A stretch of 62,072 bases of DNA from Geobacteraceae bacterium (GCA_007125165.1 SLDV01000005.1:1-62072); one strand, 5' to 3'; positions 46,737-56,939 are shown, numbered from the stretch's first letter. The notes: generated by a model from the letters alone, not told the origin. A program made the numbers and translations.

Positions 46737-48479
46737 ATGAGCAGCAACGAACTACCTTCCTTCAGTGAGCTGGCCTTGGCGCCGGCCATCATAAGAGTGA
46801 TAGACGAAGTCGGTTACGAGTCCCCGACACCGATCCAGGCACAAAGCATACCTCCCCTGCTGGAGGGGCGCGATCTCCTCGGCCAGGCTCAGACCGGGAC
46901 CGGCAAGACAGCAGCTTTTTCGTTGCCATTGTTGACACGCCTGAAGCCGGAATTGAAATACCCGCAACTACTGGTTCTGACGCCGACCAGAGAATTGGCC
47001 CTGCAGGTGGCTGAGGCGATGCAGACCTATGCCCGCTATCTGCCGGGCTTTCAGGTATTACCTGTTTACGGTGGGCAGAACATGACCCAGCAACTGCGCC
47101 AGTTACAGCGCGGTGTTCAGGTTGTCGTCGGGACGCCGGGACGCATCAAGGATCACCTGAATCGCGGAACCCTGAAGCTTGACCGGATCAGCGCAGTCGT
47201 TGTTGATGAAGCCGATGAAATGCTGAAAATGGGATTTATTGACGATGTTGAGGAAATCCTTTCTCACGCGCCTGAAAAACGTCAGACGGCTCTTTTTTCA
47301 GCAACAATGCCACAGGAAGTTCTCAAGATTGCACGCCGCCATCTCAAAGAGCCGGTTGAGATACGCATAAAAAGTAAAACCTCCACCGTTGAACAGATAT
47401 CCCAACGCTACTGGCAGGTCAAAGGACTGCATAAACTGGATGCCCTCACCCGCATTCTCGAGGCGGAAGAGATTGACGGCATGCTCATCTTCGTACGCAC
47501 CAAAATCGCTACCGTGGATCTGGCGGAAAAACTTGAAGCACGCGGGTTTTCCAGCGCACCCCTCAATGGTGATATGACCCAGGTGCTACGTGAGAAAACC
47601 ATTGAACGGCTCAAAGACGGCAGTCTTGATATCGTTGTTGCTACCGATGTCGCAGCCAGAGGACTGGATGTCAAACGGATCAGCCACGTAGTCAATTATG
47701 ATATTCCTTATGACACAGAAGCCTATGTGCACCGGATCGGCCGTACTGGTCGCGCCGGGCGTGAGGGAAAAGCCATCCTGTTTGTTGCCCCGCGCGAGAA
47801 AAGAATGCTCGCAGCCATCGAACGCGCCACCCGACAACCGATCAAGGCCATGGCCCTGCCGAGTCGTAAAGAAATTACTTCCCGTCGTGTCGGGCTTTTC
47901 AAGGAACAGATCAATGCCACCCTGGAATCACAGGAGCTTGAGTTTTTTGAAGAACTGATTGATGAGATCCAGACCGACTATGACATTGGTCACCGGCGCA
48001 TTGCTGCTGCCCTGGCTTTCCTGCTGCAGAAAGAACGCCCGCTGCAGATGGAGGATAGCCCTGGCGAAAGTTTCCAGTCAGGGCAAGAGAGCTCCGGCAG
48101 AGCGCCTGGACGCGATCATGCCGAGCAAACGACTTCTTACCGGCTTGAGATCGGCCGCAATCACGGCATTGAGCCGGGGAACATTGTCGGCGCATTAAGC
48201 AATGAAGGGCGCATCGACAGTCGCTTGATTGGCAGAATCAATATTTTTCAACACTTCAGCCTCATCGATCTGCTTGCTCCCATTGAGCCCGCGCAGCTAA
48301 AACGTATCAGAGACATCAAAATCAATAGTCACCCTTTACTGATCAGTATCGATACCAGAGGTTCCAGCAATCAGGATTTTCCGAAAAAAACCAACCGTGC
48401 TAAACGCATTTCCGGCAAGGGGCGCGGCCTGCCGGCCAAAAAAAACCCGCCCCGGAGCAGGAACCCAAAACGTACCTGA
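46737..48479 (+). CDS. deaD: DEAD-box ATP-dependent RNA helicase with DbpA-like RNA-binding domain
   Basis: A 580-residue protein. I start it at 46737 (MSSNELPSFSELAL) rather than further upstream, since earlier codons overlap the transporter gene in another frame. Helicase motifs are the Q motif (PTPIQAQSIPPLL), AQTGTGKTAAF, PTRELALQ, VDEADEML, SAT, and HRIGRTGRAGREG. The C-terminal region, with EIGRNHGIEPGNIVGAL, is the DbpA RNA-binding type, as in CsdA, ending in a basic tail. The protein would aid rRNA folding or RNA decay. Confidence 0.92.
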   Translation: MSSNELPSFSELALAPAIIRVIDEVGYESPTPIQAQSIPPLLEGRDLLGQAQTGTGKTAAFSLPLLTRLKPELKYPQLLVLTPTRELALQVAEAMQTYARYLPGFQVLPVYGGQNMTQQLRQLQRGVQVVVGTPGRIKDHLNRGTLKLDRISAVVVDEADEMLKMGFIDDVEEILSHAPEKRQTALFSATMPQEVLKIARRHLKEPVEIRIKSKTSTVEQISQRYWQVKGLHKLDALTRILEAEEIDGMLIFVRTKIATVDLAEKLEARGFSSAPLNGDMTQVLREKTIERLKDGSLDIVVATDVAARGLDVKRISHVVNYDIPYDTEAYVHRIGRTGRAGREGKAILFVAPREKRMLAAIERATRQPIKAMALPSRKEITSRRVGLFKEQINATLESQELEFFEELIDEIQTDYDIGHRRIAAALAFLLQKERPLQMEDSPGESFQSGQESSGRAPGRDHAEQTTSYRLEIGRNHGIEPGNIVGALSNEGRIDSRLIGRINIFQHFSLIDLLAPIEPAQLKRIRDIKINSHPLLISIDTRGSSNQDFPKKTNRAKRISGKGRGLPAKKNPPRSRNPKRT

Positions 48480-48638
48480 TCAGCTTAAAGGTAAAAGTAT
48501 TGCCGCCCTTGCAGCAACGGACATCTTCTGTTTGCACCATACCTACTTGTGGAGCTGGTTTTTCTGCGCTATTCTCGCTAGCGTACGGGGGGGGTTGTTT
48601 TTTCGTTTTAACATCAGGGTGTGGGCACCAACTAAAAG

Positions 48639-50798
48639 ATGAATCAGCCATCAGACATCGCAACTATTCTCAGCCAGGCCGAAATCATCCTCAAAAACAT
48701 GCTGCTGCTCAGCAAGCATTTGAGTTTGTACGACGAGGAAAACGCCGTTGTTCAAACGGCCACAGACAAGTTTCTAGACTGCCTGAAATCTGCCCATAAT
48801 AACGGGTTTCCGGTTCAGTTTACTGTTGCCAGAAACAATTTTTTGGTATTTGACGAACATCTGTACACCAAAAATCAGATGTTCAGTAAATATGCCTACC
48901 GTATGTTTCAACACGGCATCACTTCCGTGACTCTGACTCCCGAGTTAACAATCCCCTCTCTATATAGCTTTTTGCGTATCATTATGAGCAGCCCTGCAGA
49001 CACCTGGAAACAGGGAGGTATCATCAGCCTGCTTGAACAGCAGAATGTTACCGGTGTTATTCTCACCCAGATGTCAAAAGATGACTTTCTGCTGGTCAAC
49101 GGCAAGGAACCTGAGAAAAAAGCGGCGCGAACAGGTGATAAAGAAAAGTTCTGGGATCGATTCGCCCGTTCCCTCCTGTCCTCTCTGGCGGGCGGAGATG
49201 ATGAAGCATCCGTTGAAGATGTCCGTGATCCCATGGCACTGGCCCGACAGATCAGCATCATCCTGACCGGAAAATCAGAAGAAGATCATAACCAATTCAA
49301 CAAAGCGCTCATACGTTGTATTACCACCGTCCGGGTTTATCAGCCGAAAACAGAGCGTCTGGACATTCTTGTCCGGCTGGCTGAACTGATCAATCATCTC
49401 GATGACGAGCCGGGCCAAAATATCATCAAAGAGCTATGTGCACTGCAAATTCCCGCAGACTTTGCAAAAGACCTGTTTGACCATCTTTCAAACAAGGTCA
49501 TCATTAGTGCTTTTCATGAAGCTGTTTCCGGTCATAACTACGCGTCACCCATGATGTTGTCACTGATTAAAACACTGGCCGACTCCAGAAACATCGTCAC
49601 TAAAGATCAGCTCAGCAGCATAAAACCTGAGATCAGCTTTCATCTGGAAAATCGTGACATTTTTAATAACAAAAGTATTTCCGAGTTTGTTCCAACAAAA
49701 TATCAGCGAGCCCTGCTGAAGGTTCTGGTCGAACAGCAGACACCGGAGCCCCTGACTGCAGAGCTGAAAAAGCTCAAAACGTCATTGGAAGACTTCCAGA
49801 TTGAAGCACAAGCATCGCAGCTATCGATCTATATATTAGAAAAGGGACCTGATCAAAAGCAGATACAGGCGCTATATCGACAAATTATCAGGTCAATGCA
49901 GTTTTTCATTGAAGCCGGTGATTACAAAAACCTTCTGACTCTTTGTCAATCATGTTTCGACGCCAATGCCGATATTGACGCCCGGACACTGACTGGAATG
50001 ATGCCCCATTCCATGCTCAAGCAGACACTTGAAAACACCTCACATCTGGAAAAAGACCATAAATCGCTTATTGGGGAAATGGTTGACCTGGTCGGCACCC
50101 CCTTTATTAAACCTCTGCTCGAACTGACAGTTACAGAAAAAAACCGCTCGAACCGTTTCTTCTATTTAAATTGTTTAAAAAAAATGGGGGAAAACGTCAT
50201 TGATGAAGCAACATCATATCTGAATGATGATCAGTGGTTTGTCGCCCGCAATATGCTCCTGCTTCTTGGTGAACTCGAATCCAAAGAGCAACTGCCGAAA
50301 ATCAGACCCTTGCTCAAGCACAGTCACAGCAAAGTGCGTCAGGAAGCCCTTAAAACCTGTCTCCTGCTTGGTGACTCCCAATCGATCAAACAGATTAAAT
50401 CGAGTCTCTCATCAGCTGACCGGCAGGAAATTCTCAATGCGATCGTACTGAGCAAACTGGTAAAAAATCCGGCAATAAGCAATCGGCTTATTACCATGCT
50501 GGAGCGAAAATCCTTGTTTACCTTTGATCTGGAGATGAAAAAAGCCCTGGTTCAGTCTTTGGCTGAAAACGCGAATCCTGCTGCTCTGAAAGTTTTCACA
50601 AAGATGCTAAGCGGACGTCATTTCTTCAAACCGCAAGCCTACGAGCAGATTAAAATTGAAATCGTCAGGGCTCTCGCTAAATATCCGCCCCAACAGGCGA
50701 ACCCTCTGTTGCAGCAACAGCTTAAAAAAGGAAACGCCGAAGCTGTCAGTCTGGCCCGGCAGATTTTAAGCCGCAACAACCAGGAGAACCCTTCATGA
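48639..50798 (+). CDS. HEAT-repeat protein linked to an HD-GYP gene
   Basis: A 719-residue protein I do not recognise as a named family. The N-terminal 120 residues (LLSKHLSLYDEENAVV ... RNNFLVFDEHLY) resemble the N terminus of the next protein. The middle is helical, and the C-terminal third (from about residue 510) contains HEAT-like repeats such as LLGELESKEQLPKIRPLL and SKVRQEALKTCLLLGD. No signal peptide or membrane segment is visible. The stop overlaps the ATG of the HD-GYP gene (ATGA), so the two are translated together. It could be a scaffold or regulator of that protein. Confidence 0.75.
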   Translation: MNQPSDIATILSQAEIILKNMLLLSKHLSLYDEENAVVQTATDKFLDCLKSAHNNGFPVQFTVARNNFLVFDEHLYTKNQMFSKYAYRMFQHGITSVTLTPELTIPSLYSFLRIIMSSPADTWKQGGIISLLEQQNVTGVILTQMSKDDFLLVNGKEPEKKAARTGDKEKFWDRFARSLLSSLAGGDDEASVEDVRDPMALARQISIILTGKSEEDHNQFNKALIRCITTVRVYQPKTERLDILVRLAELINHLDDEPGQNIIKELCALQIPADFAKDLFDHLSNKVIISAFHEAVSGHNYASPMMLSLIKTLADSRNIVTKDQLSSIKPEISFHLENRDIFNNKSISEFVPTKYQRALLKVLVEQQTPEPLTAELKKLKTSLEDFQIEAQASQLSIYILEKGPDQKQIQALYRQIIRSMQFFIEAGDYKNLLTLCQSCFDANADIDARTLTGMMPHSMLKQTLENTSHLEKDHKSLIGEMVDLVGTPFIKPLLELTVTEKNRSNRFFYLNCLKKMGENVIDEATSYLNDDQWFVARNMLLLLGELESKEQLPKIRPLLKHSHSKVRQEALKTCLLLGDSQSIKQIKSSLSSADRQEILNAIVLSKLVKNPAISNRLITMLERKSLFTFDLEMKKALVQSLAENANPAALKVFTKMLSGRHFFKPQAYEQIKIEIVRALAKYPPQQANPLLQQQLKKGNAEAVSLARQILSRNNQENPS

Positions 50799-52000
50799 AA
50801 TCAACCATCGAGCGTAACCAAATAGATGAGGTGTTAAGACTATTATCAACCGCCCTTGCTACTGTTAAACTCTACTCTATTGATCATGAGCAGGTACAAT
50901 TACAGATCCCCCGTATCCATAAGTGTTTGAATGTCCTGTTCAAGCAGCAGCAGGAATTGACCTTCATGGTTGTAAAAAAAGAACTTCTGTTTGATGGAAC
51001 ACCCATAGAACAGTCCCTGCACAGTGAGCGGATTGCCCGTTCACTTTACCCACGCAACATCAGTTTTTTCGGCTTTTGTCAGGGCATTGGCCTTGATGAG
51101 ATTCAACTGTTTATTGAGATTGCCAGCGGCAATCAAGAAGTTCATCTGCTTGATTCGAGTGCTCCCCATATCAACTACGGTGAAGTAGATGTCAAGGACG
51201 ATCCGGACAGGCCCCTGGCTATTACCCGATTTGCGGATCTGAATCACGAAGAAATCAGCAGCATCGAGAGTCTTTATAATAAAATCAGCAACAAAGACAA
51301 CTTCGAAATCAACCAGGTGGCAGCCATCATCTCCGGTTTTGTCAGTGCATTCCAGCAGGAATGCAACCCCCTGCTGGCGCTGGTACCACTCAAGACAGAG
51401 GATGAATATACTTTTTCCCACTCCATCAATGTTGCCATTCTTAATATTGCCCAAGCAAAATCCCTCGGTCTGAGCGCTGATCTGCTTCATGACATTGGCC
51501 TTGCCGGACTGTTGCACGATGCCGGGAAAATTTTTGTCGACAAAGAAATCATCAGACAACCGGGTCAGTTGACGGATGAAGAATGGCGGGAAATGAAAAA
51601 ACACCCCATGCGCGGGGCACAGTATCTTATGGGGCAGGAGGGGGTTCCCCAGCTCGCCATACTAACGGCTTTTGAGCATCATATGCGTTATGATATGCAA
51701 GGCTACCCCACCCCGCCACCCGGCTGGAAGCTCAATATCTGCAGCCAGATGACGATGGTTTCCGATACTTTTGACGCATTAAGAACGCGCCGGACCTATA
51801 AGGAACCCTGGGATTTCCCGCAGATATGCGGGCTGATGTTGAAACTCGCCGGCAAACAGCTCAACCCCCATCTAACGCTTAATTTTCTGAAATTGCTTAA
51901 AGACTCCGGAGATGAAATTATTGATAACGGACTGGAACTGTCAGCGCAAGCTCCTTCTCGCAGCGAAGAAGAGCTGAGCAAGCGGCATGTGTGTGAATAA
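50795..52000 (+). CDS. HD-GYP domain protein (probable cyclic-di-GMP phosphodiesterase)
   Basis: A 401-residue protein with an N-terminal domain shared with the preceding protein and a C-terminal HD-GYP domain. The HD site is in LLHDAGKIFVDKEI, followed by KKHPMRGAQYLM and HHMRYDMQGYP, then VSDTFDALRTRRTY. The usual HHERxDGxGYP has become HHMRYDMQGYP, so a glutamate and a glycine are changed, while the HD, HH, D and GYP residues remain. Such proteins break down cyclic di-GMP, but the changes leave activity uncertain. AGGAG precedes the ATG. Confidence 0.85.
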   Translation: MKSTIERNQIDEVLRLLSTALATVKLYSIDHEQVQLQIPRIHKCLNVLFKQQQELTFMVVKKELLFDGTPIEQSLHSERIARSLYPRNISFFGFCQGIGLDEIQLFIEIASGNQEVHLLDSSAPHINYGEVDVKDDPDRPLAITRFADLNHEEISSIESLYNKISNKDNFEINQVAAIISGFVSAFQQECNPLLALVPLKTEDEYTFSHSINVAILNIAQAKSLGLSADLLHDIGLAGLLHDAGKIFVDKEIIRQPGQLTDEEWREMKKHPMRGAQYLMGQEGVPQLAILTAFEHHMRYDMQGYPTPPPGWKLNICSQMTMVSDTFDALRTRRTYKEPWDFPQICGLMLKLAGKQLNPHLTLNFLKLLKDSGDEIIDNGLELSAQAPSRSEEELSKRHVCE

Positions 52001-52074
52001 TAGAACGAGCCACAGCGACCACTGCCTGATGCTCAATCACCTGATCATAGCAGGCGTTATCCCGGCAAAAACCA

Positions 52075-53268
52075 CTACAATCCTGCCGGCTGTCTGGACC
52101 CGCTTTCCGGATCACCGATCCACACCTTTACCTGTCTGAGCCAGGGCAAATCACCTGCCCGTTCCTTCAGGATTTTCTGCAATTCAGTAATTTCAGTCGC
52201 AGGCAATTCTTCTGCTGAATAGAACAGATCAACATCGATACCCAGATCAAGATAATGAAGAACAGTGTAGTGCGGCTGTTCAAAGAGCTGTACGCCGGTC
52301 CAGCGTTGATTCAACTGTTCAACAGCATCCGGGCGCAAGGGAAGCCTGCGGTTATCCTCCATGACATCGACATGTTCATCACATTCGGGATCGATGTGAA
52401 AGGTCACATCGGAAATATGCTCGAATTGATTTCGCAGTAAACGTGCAACCCAGGCACCGACCTCATGCCCCTCAGAAACACTGATGTGAGGATCGACCTG
52501 GAGATGAATATCCAACAGTGTCCGATTCCCCATCCTGCGGCTGCGCAAATCATGGACATCTCTGACTCCGGGAATATCCATGGCGGTGGCCCGAATGCTG
52601 CTGACCTGATCCTGGGGCAAGGCAGTATCCACCAGTTCTTTGAGACTGTCCCAGATCAGTTTGAAGCCGATTCTTGCCACCATCAGAGCAACAAGTACTG
52701 CGGCCGCCTGATCCAGCCAGGTTATCCCCAGCAGCGCTCCCCCGACGGCAACAAAAACAACAATAGATGACAGAGAATCGGTACGATGATGCCAAGCATT
52801 ACCCTTGAGCAAACGGGAATTGATCTGCCGGGCTATCCGCAGGGTATAGTGATAAATCCATTCCTTGCTGGCGATTGAAGCAAGGGCGACAACAAGAGCG
52901 ATGGCGCCGGGGGTCACCAGTTCGCGCGGTGTCAACAGCCGCATCAGGCTGTCCCAGACCAGTGCTCCGGCAACGGCAATCAGCAAAGCTCCCAGCAACA
53001 GGGTAGCCAGGGTTTCGTAGCGATCATGTCCGTAAGGGTGGTCTTTGTCCGGTTCCTGCCGACCATAATGGCTCGCAGCCAGCACCAGAACATCACTGAG
53101 CATGTCGGACAGGGAATGAATGCCATCTGCAATCAGGGCATATGAGTTGGCCAGAAAGCCGACCAAAAGCTTGACAACACCATTAATGGCATTGATGACC
53201 AGACCGACCAGGGTGACCTGGCGGGCTGCACGCGCCTGCTGGTCAAGTGATTGGGGCACAGCGTCCAT
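52075..53268 (-). CDS. Cation diffusion facilitator (metal efflux) transporter
   Basis: A 397-residue CDF transporter. Six membrane segments in the first 220 residues include metal-binding DGIHSLSDMLSD and NAWHHRTDSLSS. A cytoplasmic metal-binding domain (HVDVMED and nearby) follows, with an extra C-terminal extension of about 100 residues compared with simple FieF. It would export zinc, iron or cobalt with proton exchange. The gene starts 9 bases after the M42 gene. Confidence 0.9.
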   Translation of the reverse strand: MDAVPQSLDQQARAARQVTLVGLVINAINGVVKLLVGFLANSYALIADGIHSLSDMLSDVLVLAASHYGRQEPDKDHPYGHDRYETLATLLLGALLIAVAGALVWDSLMRLLTPRELVTPGAIALVVALASIASKEWIYHYTLRIARQINSRLLKGNAWHHRTDSLSSIVVFVAVGGALLGITWLDQAAAVLVALMVARIGFKLIWDSLKELVDTALPQDQVSSIRATAMDIPGVRDVHDLRSRRMGNRTLLDIHLQVDPHISVSEGHEVGAWVARLLRNQFEHISDVTFHIDPECDEHVDVMEDNRRLPLRPDAVEQLNQRWTGVQLFEQPHYTVLHYLDLGIDVDLFYSAEELPATEITELQKILKERAGDLPWLRQVKVWIGDPESGSRQPAGL

Positions 53269-53277
53269 CGACTATCT

Positions 53278-54345
53278 TCATCCTGGAATGAAATTGGTTT
53301 TACCGTCAATCCTGGCCAGGGTTGCGGTTAGCAGCTTGATGGCCATTTCCAGATCGGTCAGATCCAGGGTCTCAACTGGAGTGTGCATATAACGCAAAGG
53401 AATACCCACAAGCGCCGTAGCAACACCCCCGCGCGAGAGCTGCATCACGTTGGCATCGGTGCCGGTGGCGCGGGGCACACCGATAATCTGTACCGGGATG
53501 CTTTCAGCCTTTGCCGTATCGATCAGCAGGTTGAAAAGTACCGGGTTGATATTGGCGCCGCGGGCGATGACCGGGCCTTTGCCGAGTTCAATCCTGCCGA
53601 TGCCATTATGCTCCACATCGGGACAATCGGTGGCGTGAGTTACCTCCACCACAATACCAACATCAGGATTAACCCCATAGGTGCTGGTGGTGCCTCCGCG
53701 CAAACCGACTTCTTCCTGCACCGTGGAAACACAATACAGATCAGCAGTAATCCCACCGTTGCGTTGGACCTGCTTCATCACTTCGGTAACAATAAAAGCA
53801 CCCATCTTGTCGTCAAAGGCGCGCGCGGTAACTCGGCGCCCCTGCAACGGCTGCATACCAACAGCAAAAGTGACCGGATCACCAATACGGATTTTTCCTT
53901 CCACCTCTTCACGCGAGGCACAACCGATATCGATATACTGCTGTTTGAGCTTGATCACGGTATCCCGGTCTTTACTTTCAATCAGATGAATCGCTTTTTT
54001 ACCGACAACACCGGCGATATCCCCCTGATCGCCATGAATATTCACCCTCTGTCCCGGTGACAGGTGAGGATCAACACCACCGATAGCGGCAAAATAAATG
54101 AAACCATGATCATCGATATACTGAACCATTAAGCCAATCTCATCGCAGTGTCCGGCAAGCATCACCGTTGGTCCACCCTGCCCCCTTAAGGAGGCTATCA
54201 GATTGCCCATGATGTCAGTTTCAAGGGTGTCAGCGACAGGCTCAAGCTGCTGCCGGATCAGCCTCTGGACAGGCTGCTCAAACCCCGACGGGCTCGGGGT
54301 TTCGACCAGCTTTTTTAGAAAATCAAAATTATCAAAAGTATCCAT
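53278..54345 (-). CDS. M42-family metallopeptidase (glutamyl aminopeptidase/endoglucanase-type)
   Basis: A 355-residue M42 peptidase. Metal and catalytic residues are in MLAGHCDEIGLMV, GRRVTARAFDDKMGAF, VSTVQEEVGLRGG and EVTHATDCPDVEHN. The family removes N-terminal residues from peptides in cytoplasmic oligomers and is sometimes misnamed endoglucanase M. The stop and start of neighbours are 2-9 bases away, so it is in the miaB-PHP-M42-CDF run. Confidence 0.92.
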   Translation of the reverse strand: MDTFDNFDFLKKLVETPSPSGFEQPVQRLIRQQLEPVADTLETDIMGNLIASLRGQGGPTVMLAGHCDEIGLMVQYIDDHGFIYFAAIGGVDPHLSPGQRVNIHGDQGDIAGVVGKKAIHLIESKDRDTVIKLKQQYIDIGCASREEVEGKIRIGDPVTFAVGMQPLQGRRVTARAFDDKMGAFIVTEVMKQVQRNGGITADLYCVSTVQEEVGLRGGTTSTYGVNPDVGIVVEVTHATDCPDVEHNGIGRIELGKGPVIARGANINPVLFNLLIDTAKAESIPVQIIGVPRATGTDANVMQLSRGGVATALVGIPLRYMHTPVETLDLTDLEMAIKLLTATLARIDGKTNFIPG

Positions 54346-54347
54346 GT

Positions 54348-54998
54348 CTAGCCTTTGGCACGCGCAACAAGAGCGCGTGAGTTGTTCTGAGCCTGAAGAA
54401 ACTGCTCTTCAGTCATTGCCGCTCCCAGAGCAATGCGGCGCATCTGCTCGGCAGAGACCAGATCGCCAGGGGCGTGGGTATCATTGTTGATGACGAGTTT
54501 CGCACCGTATTTCATCGCCAGCTTGGCGACATGACCATTAGTGAGAGAGTGTCCTTTGCGGGTGGTAATTTCCAGACACACGCCCATTTCCGCAGCAAGT
54601 TGGACCTCTTCAGGCGTTATAAGTCCCGGGTGTGAGAGAATATCAACGCCGGCCTTGATGGCAGCCAGATTGGTTCCCGGCATCACCGGTTCGACAATGG
54701 TTTCACCGTGGACAACCACCAGTTCGGCACCATGATCACGGGCCAGTTTGGCGGCATCAGCAATCCCCGCCGGCGCAACATGGGTCAGTTCGACTCCGGC
54801 CAGAACCTGCATGCCGTTGGCTTCACCAAACTCGTTGACCACATCGACGATATTGGCGAGCAGCCAGGCGATATTGCTTTTGTCGGCGTGATCGGTAATG
54901 GCAATGGCGCGATAACCGGCTACCGCGGCACGGCGAACCAGTTCCGCCGGCACCAACTCACCGTCACTGAAAAATGTATGGGTATGGAGATCTATCAT
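54348..54998 (-). CDS. PHP-domain hydrolase (histidinol phosphatase-like)
   Basis: A protein of 216 residues, started at 54998 (MIDLHTHTFFSDG) with AGGA 8 bases upstream. Metal ligands of the PHP superfamily are seen in DLHTHT, ITDHAD, LAGVELTHV, ILSHPG and NNDTHAP. PHP enzymes hydrolyse phosphoesters; histidinol phosphatase (HisK/HisJ) is one option, but a polymerase-type exonuclease or a nucleotide phosphatase is equally possible. It starts 17 bases after the miaB stop. Confidence 0.82.
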   Translation of the reverse strand: MIDLHTHTFFSDGELVPAELVRRAAVAGYRAIAITDHADKSNIAWLLANIVDVVNEFGEANGMQVLAGVELTHVAPAGIADAAKLARDHGAELVVVHGETIVEPVMPGTNLAAIKAGVDILSHPGLITPEEVQLAAEMGVCLEITTRKGHSLTNGHVAKLAMKYGAKLVINNDTHAPGDLVSAEQMRRIALGAAMTEEQFLQAQNNSRALVARAKG

Positions 54999-55014
54999 CG
55001 TGGTATTCCTGTCA

Positions 55015-56340
55015 TCAGAAGTTGTTCTGGTATTCCCCCAGATGGGAGTTGCGCAACACCTTGGCAATGGTTACGGGGACAATCCGGCCAATCAACTCCT
55101 GCGACCCACTGAAGTTAACAATCCGGTTCCAGACGGTACGTCCGAAGAGTTGGCCGTCACCCTGTTTGCTCGCCCCCTCAACCAGCACCGGCAGCACCCG
55201 TCCGCTATCCTCTTGCCAGACTTCGCCGCTGATGCGTTGTTGTAGCTTCAGCAGACGATCAAAACGCTGCTGTTTCTGGCGTGCAGAGGCATTGTCTACC
55301 ATGGTCGCTGCTGCCGTCTCGACCCGTGGAGAATATAAAAAGGTAAAGGCGTCAGCGTACCTGACCTGTTCCACCAGATCCAGGGTTGCCTGAAAATCTT
55401 CTTCCGTCTCACCGGGAAAGCCGACGATAATGTCGGTTGTCAGGCGGATGTCCGGGCAAGCCATCTTAAGGCGTCTGACTTTATCAAGATAATCAGCAGC
55501 ATCATAGCCCCGATTCATCAGCGCCAGAATCCGGTCGGAGCCACTTTGTACCGGCAGGTGAATTTGCGGACAAAGGCTTTTCAAACGACTAAAGCAGTCA
55601 ATCAGTTCAGCAGTAATGTCCTTGGGATGCGAGGTCGCAAAACGCAAGCGTTCCAAGCCGGGAATCGCATCCACCGCCTGCAGTAACCCGGCAAAGGACA
55701 TCTCTTTATCCATCTTGCCCCCATAGGAGTTGACATTCTGGCCAAGAAGAGTCACTTCCTTAACTCCCGCTGCTGCCAGTCTCTCAATTTCCGCAAGGAT
55801 TTCCGCACTGGGACGGCTGATCTCGCGCCCTCGGACGTGAGGAACGATACAGTAGGAACAAAAATTGTCGCACCCCTGCATAATGGTGACAAATCGGGTT
55901 ACGCTTTCTGTCGCCGAGCGTTCAGGGAACAGGTTCAGGCGCGTTTCACGGTCGAGGAAATCGGTTGAACTGGCACGTTGACGGGTCTGTTCAACCTGCT
56001 GCACCATCTCAGGCAAACGGTGGATATTGTGGGTACCGAAAACCAGATCGAGATAAGAAACCGTATCGAGCATCCGTTGCCCCTCCTGCTGGGCAACACA
56101 GCCGCCAACACCGATAATCAGCTCCGGACGCTTATCCTTGATCGGTTTGAAGCGTCCGAGATGACCATAAACCTTGCGTTCGGCCTTATCTCGAACCGAA
56201 CAGGTGTTGAGCAGCACCAGATCGGCCAGATCAGGTGCACCTACGGGCTGATAGCCGATGTCCTGCAACAGAGCAGTGATCTGCTCGGAATCAACCACAT
56301 TCATTTGACAACCAAAAGTTTCCAGATAAAAAGTCTTCAT
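55015..56340 (-). CDS. miaB: tRNA-2-methylthio-N6-dimethylallyladenosine synthase
   Basis: A 441-residue methylthiotransferase with the MiaB start KTFYLETFGCQMNVVDSE, the radical SAM cluster GCDNFCSYCIVPHVRGRE, and a C-terminal TRAM domain (LVEGASKQGDGQLFGRT). It adds a methylthio group to i6A37 in tRNAs that read U-starting codons. It heads the four-gene miaB-PHP-M42-CDF group. Confidence 0.95.
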   Translation of the reverse strand: MKTFYLETFGCQMNVVDSEQITALLQDIGYQPVGAPDLADLVLLNTCSVRDKAERKVYGHLGRFKPIKDKRPELIIGVGGCVAQQEGQRMLDTVSYLDLVFGTHNIHRLPEMVQQVEQTRQRASSTDFLDRETRLNLFPERSATESVTRFVTIMQGCDNFCSYCIVPHVRGREISRPSAEILAEIERLAAAGVKEVTLLGQNVNSYGGKMDKEMSFAGLLQAVDAIPGLERLRFATSHPKDITAELIDCFSRLKSLCPQIHLPVQSGSDRILALMNRGYDAADYLDKVRRLKMACPDIRLTTDIIVGFPGETEEDFQATLDLVEQVRYADAFTFLYSPRVETAAATMVDNASARQKQQRFDRLLKLQQRISGEVWQEDSGRVLPVLVEGASKQGDGQLFGRTVWNRIVNFSGSQELIGRIVPVTIAKVLRNSHLGEYQNNF

Positions 56341-56447
56341 AACACCATCTTGATCTTCTCAACGTATCCAGTTACATAAATTCAAGTCAACCGTATATCA
56401 TAATCATTGCAATTGATCCGAGTCAAACAGAGCGGCAACTATCGACA

Positions 56448-56939
56448 TCATGTTACCTTTTGTGATGCGGGCAAAGCGCGCAGGCAGGTATCCGGTTCTT
56501 CCAGGCATTCGAGCACAATCGCGCTGGAATCCATAAATGTCAGCTGAATGTCGGCCAGATGCTCAGTATAGGAACGGGTCGCTATAGTTTGCAGGTTCGC
56601 CAAAGGATAACTGGTGGTCTGCTGTTCACCCCCGCATTGAATCAGTAGCCGTCGATCAGTTACGGCATAAAAAACGGTCTCCCAGCGGAGGCGCAACAAT
56701 ATCAGGCGCACCGGGCCAGCCGCGAGGAAAAGAAGCACCAACAATAACAGTAAAATTATTGTGATGGCAGAAAAGTCATGCCGGATCGCCTGGACAAACA
56801 TGAAAACAGAGACAACAAGGGCAACAATGCAGACAATCTGACCGCGCCAGTGGCGCATCAGGTAACATCGGGGTGCCGGTCGTCCCTGCCAGAGCAGATC
56901 TTCATTTTTTTCCAAAGACCACTTTAGCATGGCGGTCAA
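56448..56939 (-). CDS. PH-domain membrane protein
   Basis: A 163-residue protein with two membrane segments (about 33-50 and 58-78) followed by a bacterial PH domain (FYAVTDRRLLIQCGGEQQ, then YPLANLQTIATRSY). Start codons at 56939 and 56930 are both possible; the former overlaps the M48-like stop by 4 bases (ATGA). The function is unknown. Confidence 0.7.
   Translation of the reverse strand: MTAMLKWSLEKNEDLLWQGRPAPRCYLMRHWRGQIVCIVALVVSVFMFVQAIRHDFSAITIILLLLLVLLFLAAGPVRLILLRLRWETVFYAVTDRRLLIQCGGEQQTTSYPLANLQTIATRSYTEHLADIQLTFMDSSAIVLECLEEPDTCLRALPASQKVT

Noticed and set aside
48480-48638. A terminator between deaD and the HEAT-repeat gene.
   Set aside because: The GCGCTA/CGCTAGCG hairpin is weak and lacks a directly following T-run.
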